64,000 nucleotides of DNA from Phyto melanocephala. Its lineage: Eukaryota > Arthropoda > Insecta > Diptera > Rhinophoridae. Below are positions 34,093 to 44,962 of this stretch, one piece after another; positions within the stretch are counted from its first letter, which is position 1, and each line of letters opens with the position of its first letter. Below the pieces are notes generated by a model. The model was not told where the DNA came from. It ran no database searches and worked only from the letters and a program-made list of their open reading frames with translations. The DNA lies in NCBI GenBank assembly GCA_941918925.1, contig OW799237.1:91423015-91487014 (forward strand), read 5' to 3'. Position numbers and translations under genes: made by a program.

Positions 34093-37000
34093 CAGCGTTG
34101 TCAACTTTAAAATTTCAAAAAGCACCTAAACCCCTAAAAAAGCGCGTAATTTTCATAAAAAATCACTGAGTTTAAAATGTGTACAAATTTAACTTTACAT
34201 TTGCTAATATAACATTACTTAAAAAAAATTAAAGCTTTTAGATGCCAGTTGCCCCCTAAAATAAATTATTTTACAAATGGCAATAAGACTGGAGTTTTGA
34301 TTGATATCGATAATCGAAATACAAGTCTAAAGATATTCTTTATATTATTAGGCCAAAACATCCAAATGTACTATCAATGCAAATATTAACCTTATCAGGG
34401 TGTCAATTTGTGCTCTAAAAAATTTTAAATTAAAAGTATTTGCATATTAATTTCTCTTTTTTTATTTTCACCAAGGTTTGATCAACTTGACACTTTACTT
34501 ACAAAATAAATTCTCGTAACAATTTCATTTTATAAAAAGTAGGTGGTTTATGTCTCATAAACCATACAGGATATCAACAAACCAGTATCGGAAATAAGTT
34601 ACAATTAATAATAAACAAGCAAAACACTCAAATAACAGAAACATTGTATACTATCAATCCTTATAATCTTCTTAATTATTAGTTTTAGTATCATAAGCTG
34701 AAAGTATTATCAACATAATATCATTTTACAATGAGTAAATATTTTTTAGCTTTGTTAAGATACAAAATACGTAAGGGTAATTAAAGATATTTACCCTTAC
34801 AAAAATTGTTTTCAATTAAAAAAATTATTTTCAAATTTAGTATTTGGTGTCACCGAAATAAAAATAAAAGCACTAAAAACTTTAAAAAAAATCACCAAGC
34901 ACTAACTCGCAATTTTTTCGCTTCCAAAATGTTAAAAATCACCAAAAACGGTGATAAAATCACCGAGTTGACAACGCTGCTTCAAATATTCAATAACCCC
35001 TCAATAGCATCAGAAACATGAATGGCATTTGGTTGTTGAGAGTGTATGGTGAAAAGGGGTTGGAGTAAAGTATGTCTTTAGCAATAATAAAACATGCCAC
35101 TAAACAAATTGAAAAATATGTATTTTAAAGTAAAACATTAATGAAACAAACTAGAAAAAAAATACAAAACCCATAAGCAAAAAGTCATATTTATTTATAA
35201 ACAAACAGCTTTAAATTTTATCACATTCACATACTCCTACTCAGCGTTGTCAACTTTAAAATTTCAAAAAGCACCTAAACCCCTAAAAAAGCGCGTAATT
35301 TTCATAAAAAATCACTGAGTTTAAAATGTGTACAAATTTAACTTTACATTTGCTAATATAACATTACTTAAAAAAAATTAAAGCTTTTAGATGCCAGTTG
35401 CCCCCTAAAATAAATTATTTTACAAATGGCAATAAGACTGGAGTTTTGATTGATATCGATAATCGAAATACAAGTCTAAAGATATTCTTTATATTATTAG
35501 GCCAAAACATCCAAATGTACTATCAATGCAAATATTAACCCTATCAGGGTGTCAATTTGTGCTCTAAAAAATTTTAAATTAAAAGTATTTGCATATTAAT
35601 TTCTCTTTTTTTATTTTCACCAAGGTTTGATCAACTTGACACTTTACTTACAAAATAAATTCTCGTAACAATTTCATTTTATAAAAAGTAGGTGGTTTAT
35701 GTCTCATAAACCATACAGGATATCAACAAACCAGTATCGGAAATAAGTTACAATTAATAATAAACAAGCAAAACACTCAAATAACAGAAACATTGTATAC
35801 TATCAATCCTTATAATCTTCTTAATTATTAGTTTTAGTATCATAAGCTGAAAGTATTATCAACATAATATCATTTTACAATGAGTAAATATTTTTTAGCT
35901 TTGTTAAGATACAAAATACGTAAGGGTAATTAAAGATATTTACCCTTACAAAAATTGTTTTCAATTAAAAAAATTATTTTCAAATTTAGTATTTGGTGTC
36001 ACCGAAATAAAAATAAAAGCACTAAAAACTTTAAAAAAAATCACCAAGCACTAACTCGCAATTTTTTCGCTTCCAAAATGTTAAAAATCACCAAAAACGG
36101 TGATAAAATCACCGAGTTGACAACGCTGCTTCAAATATTCAATAACCCCTCAATAGCATCAGAAACATGAATGGCATTTGGTTGTTGAGAGTGTATGGTG
36201 AAAAGGGGTTGGAGTAAAGTATGTCTTTAGCAATAATAAAACATGCCACTAAACAAATTGAAAAATATGTATTTTAAAGTAAAACATTAATGAAACAAAC
36301 TAGAAAAAAAATACAAAACCCATAAGCAAAAAGTCATATTTATTTATAAACAAACAGCTTTAAATTTTATCACATTCACATACTCCTACTCAGCGTTGTC
36401 AACTTTAAAATTTCAAAAAGCACCTAAACCCCTAAAAAAGCGCGTAATTTTCATAAAAAATCACTGAGTTTAAAATGTGTACAAATTTAACTTTACATTT
36501 GCTAATATAACATTACTTAAAAAAAATTAAAGCTTTTAGATGCCAGTTGCCCCCTAAAATAAATTATTTTACAAATGGCAATAAGACTGGAGTTTTGATT
36601 GATATCGATAATCGAAATACAAGTCTAAAGATATTCTTTATATTATTAGGCCAAAACATCCAAATGTACTATCAATGCAAATATTAACCTTATCAGGGTG
36701 TCAATTTGTGCTCTAAAAAATTTTAAATTAAAAGTATTTGCATATTAATTTCTCTTTTTTTATTTTCACCAAGGTTTGATCAACTTGACACTTTACTTAC
36801 AAAATAAATTCTCGTAACAATTTCATTTTATAAAAAGTAGGTGGTTTATGTCTCATAAACCATACAGGATATCAACAAACCAGTATCGGAAATAAGTTAC
36901 AATTAATAATAAACAAGCAAAACACTCAAATAACAGAAACATTGTATACTATCAATCCTTATAATCTTCTTAATTATTAGTTTTAGTATCATAAGCTGAA

Positions 37001-39583
37001 AGTATTATCAACATAATATCATTTTACAATGAGTAAATATTTTTTAGCTTTGTTAAGATACAAAATACGTAAGGGTAATTAAAGATATTTACCCTTACAA
37101 AAATTGTTTTCAATTAAAAAAATTATTTTCAAATTTAGTATTTGGTGTCACCGAAATAAAAATAAAAGCACTAAAAACTTTAAAAAAAATCACCAAGCAC
37201 TAACTCGCAATTTTTTCGCTTCCAAAATGTTAAAAATCACCAAAAACGGTGATAAAATCACCGAGTTGACAACGCTGCTTCAAATATTCAATAACCCCTC
37301 AATAGCATCAGAAACATGAATGGCATTTGGTTGTTGAGAGTGTATGGTGAAAAGGGGTTGGAGTAAAGTATGTCTTTAGCAATAATAAAACATGCCACTA
37401 AACAAATTGAAAAATATGTATTTTAAAGTAAAACATTAATGAAACAAACTAGAAAAAAAATACAAAACCCATAAGCAAAAAGTCATATTTATTTATAAAC
37501 AAACAGCTTTAAATTTTATCACATTCACATACTCCTACTCAGCGTTGTCAACTTTAAAATTTCAAAAAGCACCTAAACCCCTAAAAAAGCGCGTAATTTT
37601 CATAAAAAATCACTGAGTTTAAAATGTGTACAAATTTAACTTTACATTTGCTAATATAACATTACTTAAAAAAAATTAAAGCTTTTAGATGCCAGTTGCC
37701 CCCTAAAATAAATTATTTTACAAATGGCAATAAGACTGGAGTTTTGATTGATATCGATAATCGAAATACAAGTCTAAAGATATTCTTTATATTATTAGGC
37801 CAAAACATCCAAATGTACTATCAATGCAAATATTAACCCTATCAGGGTGTCAATTTGTGCTCTAAAAAATTTTAAATTAAAAGTATTTGCATATTAATTT
37901 CTCTTTTTTTATTTTCACCAAGGTTTGATCAACTTGACACTTTACTTACAAAATAAATTCTCGTAACAATTTCATTTTATAAAAAGTAGGTGGTTTATGT
38001 CTCATAAACCATACAGGATATCAACAAACCAGTATCGGAAATAAGTTACAATTAATAATAAACAAGCAAAACACTCAAATAACAGAAACATTGTATACTA
38101 TCAATCCTTATAATCTTCTTAATTATTAGTTTTAGTATCATAAGCTGAAAGTATTATCAACATAATATCATTTTACAATGAGTAAATATTTTTTAGCTTT
38201 GTTAAGATACAAAATACGTAAGGGTAATTAAAGATATTTACCCTTACAAAAATTGTTTTCAATTAAAAAAATTATTTTCAAATTTAGTATTTGGTGTCAC
38301 CGAAATAAAAATAAAAGCACTAAAAACTTTAAAAAAAATCACCAAGCACTAACTCGCAATTTTTTCGCTTCCAAAATGTTAAAAATCACCAAAAACGGTG
38401 ATAAAATCACCGAGTTGACAACGCTGCTTCAAATATTCAATAACCCCTCAATAGCATCAGAAACATGAATGGCATTTGGTTGTTGAGAGTGTATGGTGAA
38501 AAGGGGTTGGAGTAAAGTATGTCTTTAGCAATAATAAAACATGCCACTAAACAAATTGAAAAATATGTATTTTAAAGTAAAACATTAATGAAACAAACTA
38601 GAAAAAAAATACAAAACCCATAAGCAAAAAGTCATATTTATTTATAAACAAACAGCTTTAAATTTTATCACATTCACATACTCCTACTCAGCGTTGTCAA
38701 CTTTAAAATTTCAAAAAGCACCTAAACCCCTAAAAAAGCGCGTAATTTTCATAAAAAATCACTGAGTTTAAAATGTGTACAAATTTAACTTTACATTTGC
38801 TAATATAACATTACTTAAAAAAAATTAAAGCTTTTAGATGCCAGTTGCCCCCTAAAATAAATTATTTTACAAATGGCAATAAGACTGGAGTTTTGATTGA
38901 TATCGATAATCGAAATACAAGTCTAAAGATATTCTTTATATTATTAGGCCAAAACATCCAAATGTACTATCAATGCAAATATTAACCTTATCAGGGTGTC
39001 AATTTGTGCTCTAAAAAATTTTAAATTAAAAGTATTTGCATATTAATTTCTCTTTTTTTATTTTCACCAAGGTTTGATCAACTTGACACTTTACTTACAA
39101 AATAAATTCTCGTAACAATTTCATTTTATAAAAAGTAGGTGGTTTATGTCTCATAAACCATACAGGATATCAACAAACCAGTATCGGAAATAAGTTACAA
39201 TTAATAATAAACAAGCAAAACACTCAAATAACAGAAACATTGTATACTATCAATCCTTATAATCTTCTTAATTATTAGTTTTAGTATCATAAGCTGAAAG
39301 TATTATCAACATAATATCATTTTACAATGAGTAAATATTTTTTAGCTTTGTTAAGATACAAAATACGTAAGGGTAATTAAAGATATTTACCCTTACAAAA
39401 ATTGTTTTCAATTAAAAAAATTATTTTCAAATTTAGTATTTGGTGTCACCGAAATAAAAATAAAAGCACTAAAAACTTTAAAAAAAATCACCAAGCACTA
39501 ACTCGCAATTTTTTCGCTTCCAAAATGTTAAAAATCACCAAAAACGGTGATAAAATCACCGAGTTGACAACGCTGCTCCTACT

Positions 39584-40619
39584 AATCAGTTGCCTATTCA
39601 ACACAATATATAAATTCACCACAGAGTAGTACAGAGAAAACTTAGGTGAGAGATGAACAGGATAAGTGAGAATTATCACAATTTCATGTCTGCTCATGAT
39701 ATATGCATAAATATTTTAGGCATTCTCTTTTCATGTTTTTGTTATTTTTTTTTTATTCTCATATTCTCACTATATGATTGACTTCGTTTGGTGACGATTA
39801 AACGATAGCGTCACATTTCCATACACATACAAAATATATACACACTACCGTCATTATTAGCATGCTTGTATCAGACTCCTCTTGAGTAAATTTTTATGTT
39901 TATTTTTTTTGTAATGAGACAATAACGTTTACCAACATAAAACCCTCATCGTGCAAAGAAATAAGGTTAAAAATCGACATCAATAAAATTAAAATTATTG
40001 AACTGATCCAAAATTAGACGTACGCTAGAGAGCACTGTATTGTCTAGCATTATTATTGGCATCCAAATCCCTCAAAGTATCAATAACCTACTGCCCCTTA
40101 TACATACATACTTACAAGAGCACAAGAACCGAATACTATCATACGTAGCAAAACTATAATTATTACAAATGCAAACCATGACTATTAACCCATATTGACT
40201 TTTTAGGATATTGTATGTATTTTATTACTAATATTATCAAGACCATTAAATTTTAACTACATACCAAATTGACAATAGATGGTTAAATGGAAAAGAGTTC
40301 ATGATTTGACTTTTGATTAATTGAGATTTGTTATAGTTTTTAGGTCATATTTTAGGAAATATTTATACGAATAAATTGTATGGTATGTTGGATACAAATT
40401 GAGGAGTGGACAGCAGATGACGCCCCGACGCGTTTTAATGTTTAAGTAATAGTGTAAATTGGTAATTAGAGGGTGGACTTTCAAAGTTTGTCTCCCGGAA
40501 TATAAAATTTTGAATAGTTTTACAATTAACACAATAAAAAAGTAACTTAAAGGACAAATAATTCAATTGTACATATCGCTTATTTACAAACTTAGATAAT
40601 GGCATAACTCAAAAAACAT
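39584..40619. other. No gene seen
   Basis: Flank of the array; AT-rich with no recognised exon or element end. Confidence 0.35.
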
Positions 40620-41585
40620 TTTCAGTTTAAGCAGTGGCGAAATCGAATGAAGTAGCTCGTTACAAATGATAAAATCTAATGTTGAAAAGCTAAATTCCGA
40701 TCTGCATAGAATTCACCTATGGGCGACCGCAAATGGCCTCTGCCTGAATCTCACCAAATCAAATTGCCTCGATATTCACAATAAAAGAGTTTTAACAACT
40801 ATAAATGATGACATCATGATAGATGGCGTTAAGATAAATTTTGTTCCATCGACCAGGAATCTGGGAATAATATGCAATAGTTACCTAACTTAGACTAATC
40901 ACATTAACACTCTCGTGGCAAAAGTCTACAGCAAACACAGCACAGTTTTACACTCCCCTCAAAATCCACATTATGTTTGCTTATTTAATACCCAACCTTA
41001 CGTACGGCTGCGAACATTTTGGTAATTGTGACATGGCCAGTATGCGTAAACTGAAAGTAGTTTTTAACAACATCGTTAGATATGTCTTCGGACTAAGAAG
41101 ACTTGATCGTAGTTATTCAATTGCCAAATTACTTCTAGGGGTCTCCATCGAAAACTTTTTCAAGATTAGAGTTCTTCTTCTGGCTCATATAATAATATAT
41201 ACTCAAACACCTTCCTATTTGTATGACAACTTACGTTTTGCCAGATCGCTAAGGGGCAGAAAGCTCATTACATCTAAGCTAAGGTATCTCGTATCTAAAT
41301 GACAATTTTGCGTTAATTGTACTCGTCTTTGGAATTCTCTACCATCAAACCAACAAGTTAATAGCAACGTAAATAGCTTTCAGAAATTTATTTTTTATTA
41401 TTTTTCTTAAATTTGAATTTTGTTGTTTTAAGTATTATTTTGTTTTTTTTTCTTGTAATTTTTTTATATTTTTTAATATAACTATTACAGTACAGTTTTT
41501 GCATTCCTATATTATAAGATATATTTTTGTTGTATAGGAAATTAAGATAAATAAATAAATAAATAAATAAAATAAATATATATAC
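40620..41585 (+). mobile_element. 5'-truncated non-LTR retrotransposon
   Basis: Plus-strand coding remnants followed by a short AT-rich 3' region and a (TAAA)n tail at about 41552-41575, the usual 3' end of a LINE. It lacks the endonuclease and most of the reverse transcriptase, as expected for 5' truncation during insertion. Confidence 0.85.
40666..41302 (+). pseudogene. LINE reverse transcriptase, C-terminal part
   Basis: Frame 40666-40893: LNSDLHRIHLWATANGLCLN, LTKSNCLDIHN, and STRNLGIICNSYLT, the thumb-proximal part of a LINE RT. After a stop and a shift, 40973-41302 gives LIPNLTYGCEHFGNCDMASM, KLKVVFNNIVRYVFGLRRLD and SYLYDNLRFARSLRGRKL, the conserved C-terminal extension. At least one stop and one frameshift separate them. 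The catalytic YxDD box would lie upstream of the truncation. Confidence 0.85.
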
Positions 41586-41687
41586 CTAATCATGTTCATG
41601 AGGTATGTGCATCCCGGAAATAAATATATGCCTGTAGATGCCACACAACTTTTTTCTTTAATTTTGATAGTTTTTAAAAAACTTTAA

Positions 41688-42807
41688 CCCTTTATCTGGC
41701 CATGTAACAGTAATGCCACATACCCTAAAATTTGCTGTATATTGCTGTGTTTTATAAATTTTAGTACTTTGGGCGTTGTGACATAACTAGTGCAAACCGT
41801 GCACAATAAAAAACAACTAAAATATAACGGGACAATATTATTATCACATATTTTTCTGTGCCAAAATTTTGTTGCTGAAAAAAATTTCAAACTATAACAA
41901 GCGTTTAAGTTTTTAGTGCATAAGTATATAATAAGTATAAGTGCGTAAGTATATAATAAAGTGATTTTTATAAAATACAACTGAAAGCAAACCATATTCA
42001 TATATTGGTTAATTTCTGTTTGTAACATTTATGTCACATTGCCCATTAATATGCCTTTTTTTGTTGCCTAGATGCAAATATGTCATTGACGAACGCAAAA
42101 ATTTTAGACATTCTTGAGGAAAGTGAGGATGGACTTGATTTTGACGATGGTAGTGTGCTGATCCTGAATATTGTGTAGATGTAGAAGACTCAATTTTCGA
42201 AGACGTTGCTCATGATCCTGATTATTTAGTAGACGTACAAGACTCCGTTTTCGAATATGTGACTCCATATTCAGAATCTCCAACTTCAGTCGCTTTACCA
42301 AAACAAGCAGCAGAAAGTAGGCAATACCAAAAAAAGCGTTATGAGAATATTCTTTGGAAAAAGAAAAACCTAGTTCTGAACGAGCAACAACTACAATTCA
42401 AATTCAATTGAATCTGATTTACAAGCAAAAAAAATTCAAAGGACCGGCTCAACATGCTCCACCACCAGCTGTGCGTCAAGACCAGGTTGGTCATTGGCCA
42501 GTATGAGCCGAAAAGAGAATACGGTGCAAAATGACAAATTGCCAAGGCGTGCCACAAACTTTGTGCGTAAACTGTGGTGTTACTGTGCTATAACAAAAAT
42601 AATAACTGCTTCCGTGCATTTCATCTATCATAAAATATTAAATACTTTTCAGGCAATGTAACATTTCTGTAACAAACCAGTTTTTTTAAAATTCACAAGT
42701 AAAAAATTTTTTTAAAAAACTTTTGACTAAATATGTGTTTTTATTTTAGTAATAGAAATCGAAAAAAAATTATTTTCACTTAAAATGTCATGTTGCCCGA
42801 TAAAGGG
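41688..42807 (+). mobile_element. piggyBac element, internally deleted (1120 bp)
   Basis: Ends CCCTTTATCTGGCCATGTAA at 41688 and CATGTTGCCCGATAAAGGG at 42807 are inverted. The flanks are TTAA (41684-41687) and TTGA (42808-42811), the piggyBac TTAA target with one change on the right. Interior codes for both ends of a piggyBac transposase with the catalytic middle removed. Confidence 0.9.
42078..42591 (+). pseudogene. piggyBac transposase, N and C ends only
   Basis: ATG near 42078 gives MSLTNAKILDILEESEDGLD followed by an acidic, broken segment and then ENILWKKKNLVLNEQQLQF near 42332-42400. Directly after a stop comes PAVRQDQVGHWPV and RIRCKMTNCQGVPQTLCVNC to a stop near 42591, the cysteine-rich C-terminal domain. 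The whole DDD catalytic core between them is absent. Could act only as a relic or as a substrate for an active piggyBac. Confidence 0.85.
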
Positions 42808-42809
42808 TT

Positions 42810-42996
42810 GACACTAGCCGAGTGGAATGCATTTTCGAAACCAGCTACGATTTCATCATCAGCACTCTCTGATCGGTGGTTACATGTTACATGGCTAGTG
42901 TCAGTAAAAATATAATTTTTCAAGATTTATTCTTTCATTTATTACAATTAAAAAATTCTTTGTAAAAATTAAGAATGTTAAATATGAACTCAAGCC
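42810..42996 (+). repeat. Foldback repeat, copy 2 (core + right arm)
   Basis: Core GCCGAGTGGAATGCATTTTC to GATCGGTGG, bounded by GACACTAGCC and its inverse GGCTAGTGTC (42893-42902), then the right arm AAAAATATAATTTTTCAAGA to GAACTCAAGCC. That arm is the reverse complement of the left arm of copy 1. The left arm is missing where the piggyBac ends. Confidence 0.8.
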
Positions 42997-43382
42997 TAAT
43001 TAAAAAAAATTAAAAAAAAAAATATTAGTTTAAAATAAAATAATATAAAAAATATTTTAGTTATAAAAGTTGATGGAGGGACAGTTGTTTTCAAAAAATT
43101 TTCTAGCTCAAGTTTAACCGATGCTCAATATTAAAATTAAACATGAGAACCGAATTTTTACCACCAGGCGAAAAGTAAATATTATGAAAAAATACTGCAC
43201 CTCAAGGTTTCGTTCTTTTTAAATACTGCAACAATTTTACGCAAGCCTGCTTGAATCAATGCGAAATCAAAATAAACAAGGTGGAATGCTACAATCGGAC
43301 GTTTCGAATCTGATATTACCCTTCACAAATATGTTGATCTGTACTACTTCTGTGGGGCTTCTTCAATTTAATTTGAATCAAC
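42997..43382. other. Unclassified, possibly transposon
   Basis: AT-rich, then from 43130 more balanced sequence leading into the coding remnant at 43383. No motif recognised. Confidence 0.3.
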
Positions 43383-43604
43383 ATGCTCGGTGAAGAGGCT
43401 CACGAAGCCAAAAATAAGGATTTTAAGTTTGTCCGAGAGCACGGAACTAGAAAAGATTCAGCGTATCATACCAATGAAGATTTATTGAACTACCTTCTTC
43501 TATCTTCTGACCCAATGATATCACAAATTTCTCGTAAAAAGAAGCGTGACAAAAGCAAGATACAACTTCATACCGAAGCTGTGGATTTACTAAATGTACA
43601 TTAA
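43383..43604 (+). pseudogene. TE-associated protein remnant (LGEEAHEAKNKDF)
   Basis: 73 codons: MLGEEAHEAKNKDFKFVREH, TRKDSAYHTNEDLLNYLLLS, SDPMISQISRKKKR, ending in a basic tail and stop. The pattern LGEEAxEARNKD...RK...N.DLxNxLLxSSDPxIS is one I recall from the C-terminal part of transposon-borne proteins widespread in insects; it may be the C terminus of the same gene family whose N-terminal and middle parts are at 6.4 and 9.3 kb. Composition is coding-like. Broken upstream; function unknown. Confidence 0.55.
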
Positions 43605-44205
43605 TTTTCGACACAAGTACAAGTATTGAAGTGGATTCGAGTTCAGATAGTGGATAATAATATATATTGGTTTAAATGTAATTTTGACCACATTTACAAA
43701 TTAAATTAATATGGTTAAATATGATACAGTTTGTTTGACTAATGATTCTGATAATGCAAATGCATGCTTCCTAAATAAGGATAGATTATAGAGTTGTGGA
43801 GATTTTCAAATTTATTTTGTTTTTTTTTTTTAATTAGAAACTACCACGAATTTTTTTTAAAATAGTATGAAAAGTATGGACTTTAAACTAATTTATAGTG
43901 TTTTTTGGAGAGAACCTAGTACTGAAGGTGCTTTTAATAGCATTCAAATTAAAAGCTTAATTCTACATTTCGATACCAAATTTAGTTTAGAAAGCTCAAC
44001 TCCTTCGAATTTTTTCGCGCTACAGCAACGTCCTAGACCACTGTGCAACACACCGACTCAGAGAAATTATGTAATCGGTTTCCATAGTCAAAACGTTTCA
44101 GCATATATATACTTTATAGGGTAGGAAATTAATAGTGTGGAAATTACAAACGAAACGATATATATCATTCACACGACCGGTAAAAGGTATAAAAATACGA
44201 CAAGG
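43605..44205. other. Unclassified; 85-codon frame not recognised
   Basis: The plus frame 43867-44124 has a mixed composition (KLIYSVFWREPSTEGAFNSI) that is better than chance, but I recognise no family and see no splice sites. It may belong to the same decayed transposon as 43383-43604. Confidence 0.3.
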
Positions 44206-44962
44206 AGTGAAAGAACACGTAAGAGCACTATATTCGGCCATGCCGAATCGTATATACCCTTCACAACGTGTAGTCATTCAATAACAGTAGTTTGTATCAC
44301 CATTCATCTCATATGAAATACGTACATACATATAAAAAACATACATATATAAAACAACCCAATGTAAAATTATAAATTTACGTATGTATGTATGTTAAAA
44401 AAAATAAAAAACAAAATTAAAAAAAAAATTTAAAAAAAATTTAAAAAAAATTAAAAAAAAAATAATTAAAATATATATAATAAATATAAAAGAAAAAAAA
44501 TTAAAAAATAATAATAATAAAAATTAAAAAAAAAAATAATAAAAATATAAATAATATATTAAATAAAAAATAAAAAAAAAAAATTTTTTTTGGCTTAGCT
44601 GGGACTCGATGCCACGTTTTCTCTAACCAGTATACATCGAGGTGGTCGTGGGTTTTTGCTCATATCTCAGTTGTTTATGCACCCATGTTTCTGATTTTTA
44701 ATACCGATCTACTCCCGAATATTTCTGATATTCTAATACCTCACCCGGGTCCAAGCGATGTCATGGGATTCAAAAAGTTGATTTCAACATACACACGGAC
44801 AGACGGTCAGACGGACAGGCTGACAGAGCTTTATCGACTCCCCTATTCATAAGCTTTCAGAAAATATATACTTTATGGGGTCGGAAATGAAAATTGTAGA
44901 TATTTCACACGGAATGACAAACCTATATATACCCTTTTTCACTGTGTGAAGGGTATAAAAAC
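44206..44962 (+). repeat. 0.7-kb dispersed repeat, copy C (full)
   Basis: Left end CACTATATTCGGCCATGCCG, which forms a GGCCATGCC-type hairpin, then ATACCCTTCACAACGTGTAG; an A-rich centre; GGCTTAGCTGGGACTCGATG; AGGTGGTCGTGGGTTTTTGC; (GACAGACGG)n; TATACTTTATGGGGTCGGAA; right end CACTGTGTGAAGGGTATAAA, another hairpin. The best complete copy for defining the family. No coding frame. Confidence 0.85.

Larger units (their letters stand above)
32944..39575. repeat. Tandem array: six hAT MITEs, five spacers (1149-bp period)
   Basis: Six MITE copies (32944-33830, 34093-34979, 35242-36128, 36391-37277, 37540-38426, 38689-39575; 887 bp each) alternate with five 262-bp spacers. Each MITE starts CAGCGTTGTCAACTTTAAAA and ends GAGTTGACAACGCTG. 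The left flank of the first copy (CTTCAAAT, 32936-32943) is repeated right after it; the right flank of the last copy (CTCCTACT, 39576-39583) is the same as the 8 bp before it. These are the 8-bp duplications of two separate insertions. Units are nearly identical; the clearest variant is a T/C in AACC(T/C)TATCAGGG reading T,T,C,T,C,T. The repeated 71-codon frame is Lys/Asn/Phe-rich with no motif and is not credible as a gene. Confidence 0.95.

Noticed and set aside
32944..39575. CRISPR-like or phage-type repeat array
   Set aside because: Units are 1.1 kb, nearly identical throughout, with transposon termini; the DNA is clearly animal.
33657..39629. 71-codon frame repeated six times, as a possible gene family
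   Set aside because: It repeats only because the MITE is in an array; it is Lys/Asn/Phe-rich, has no motif, and lies across the MITE's non-coding 3' part.
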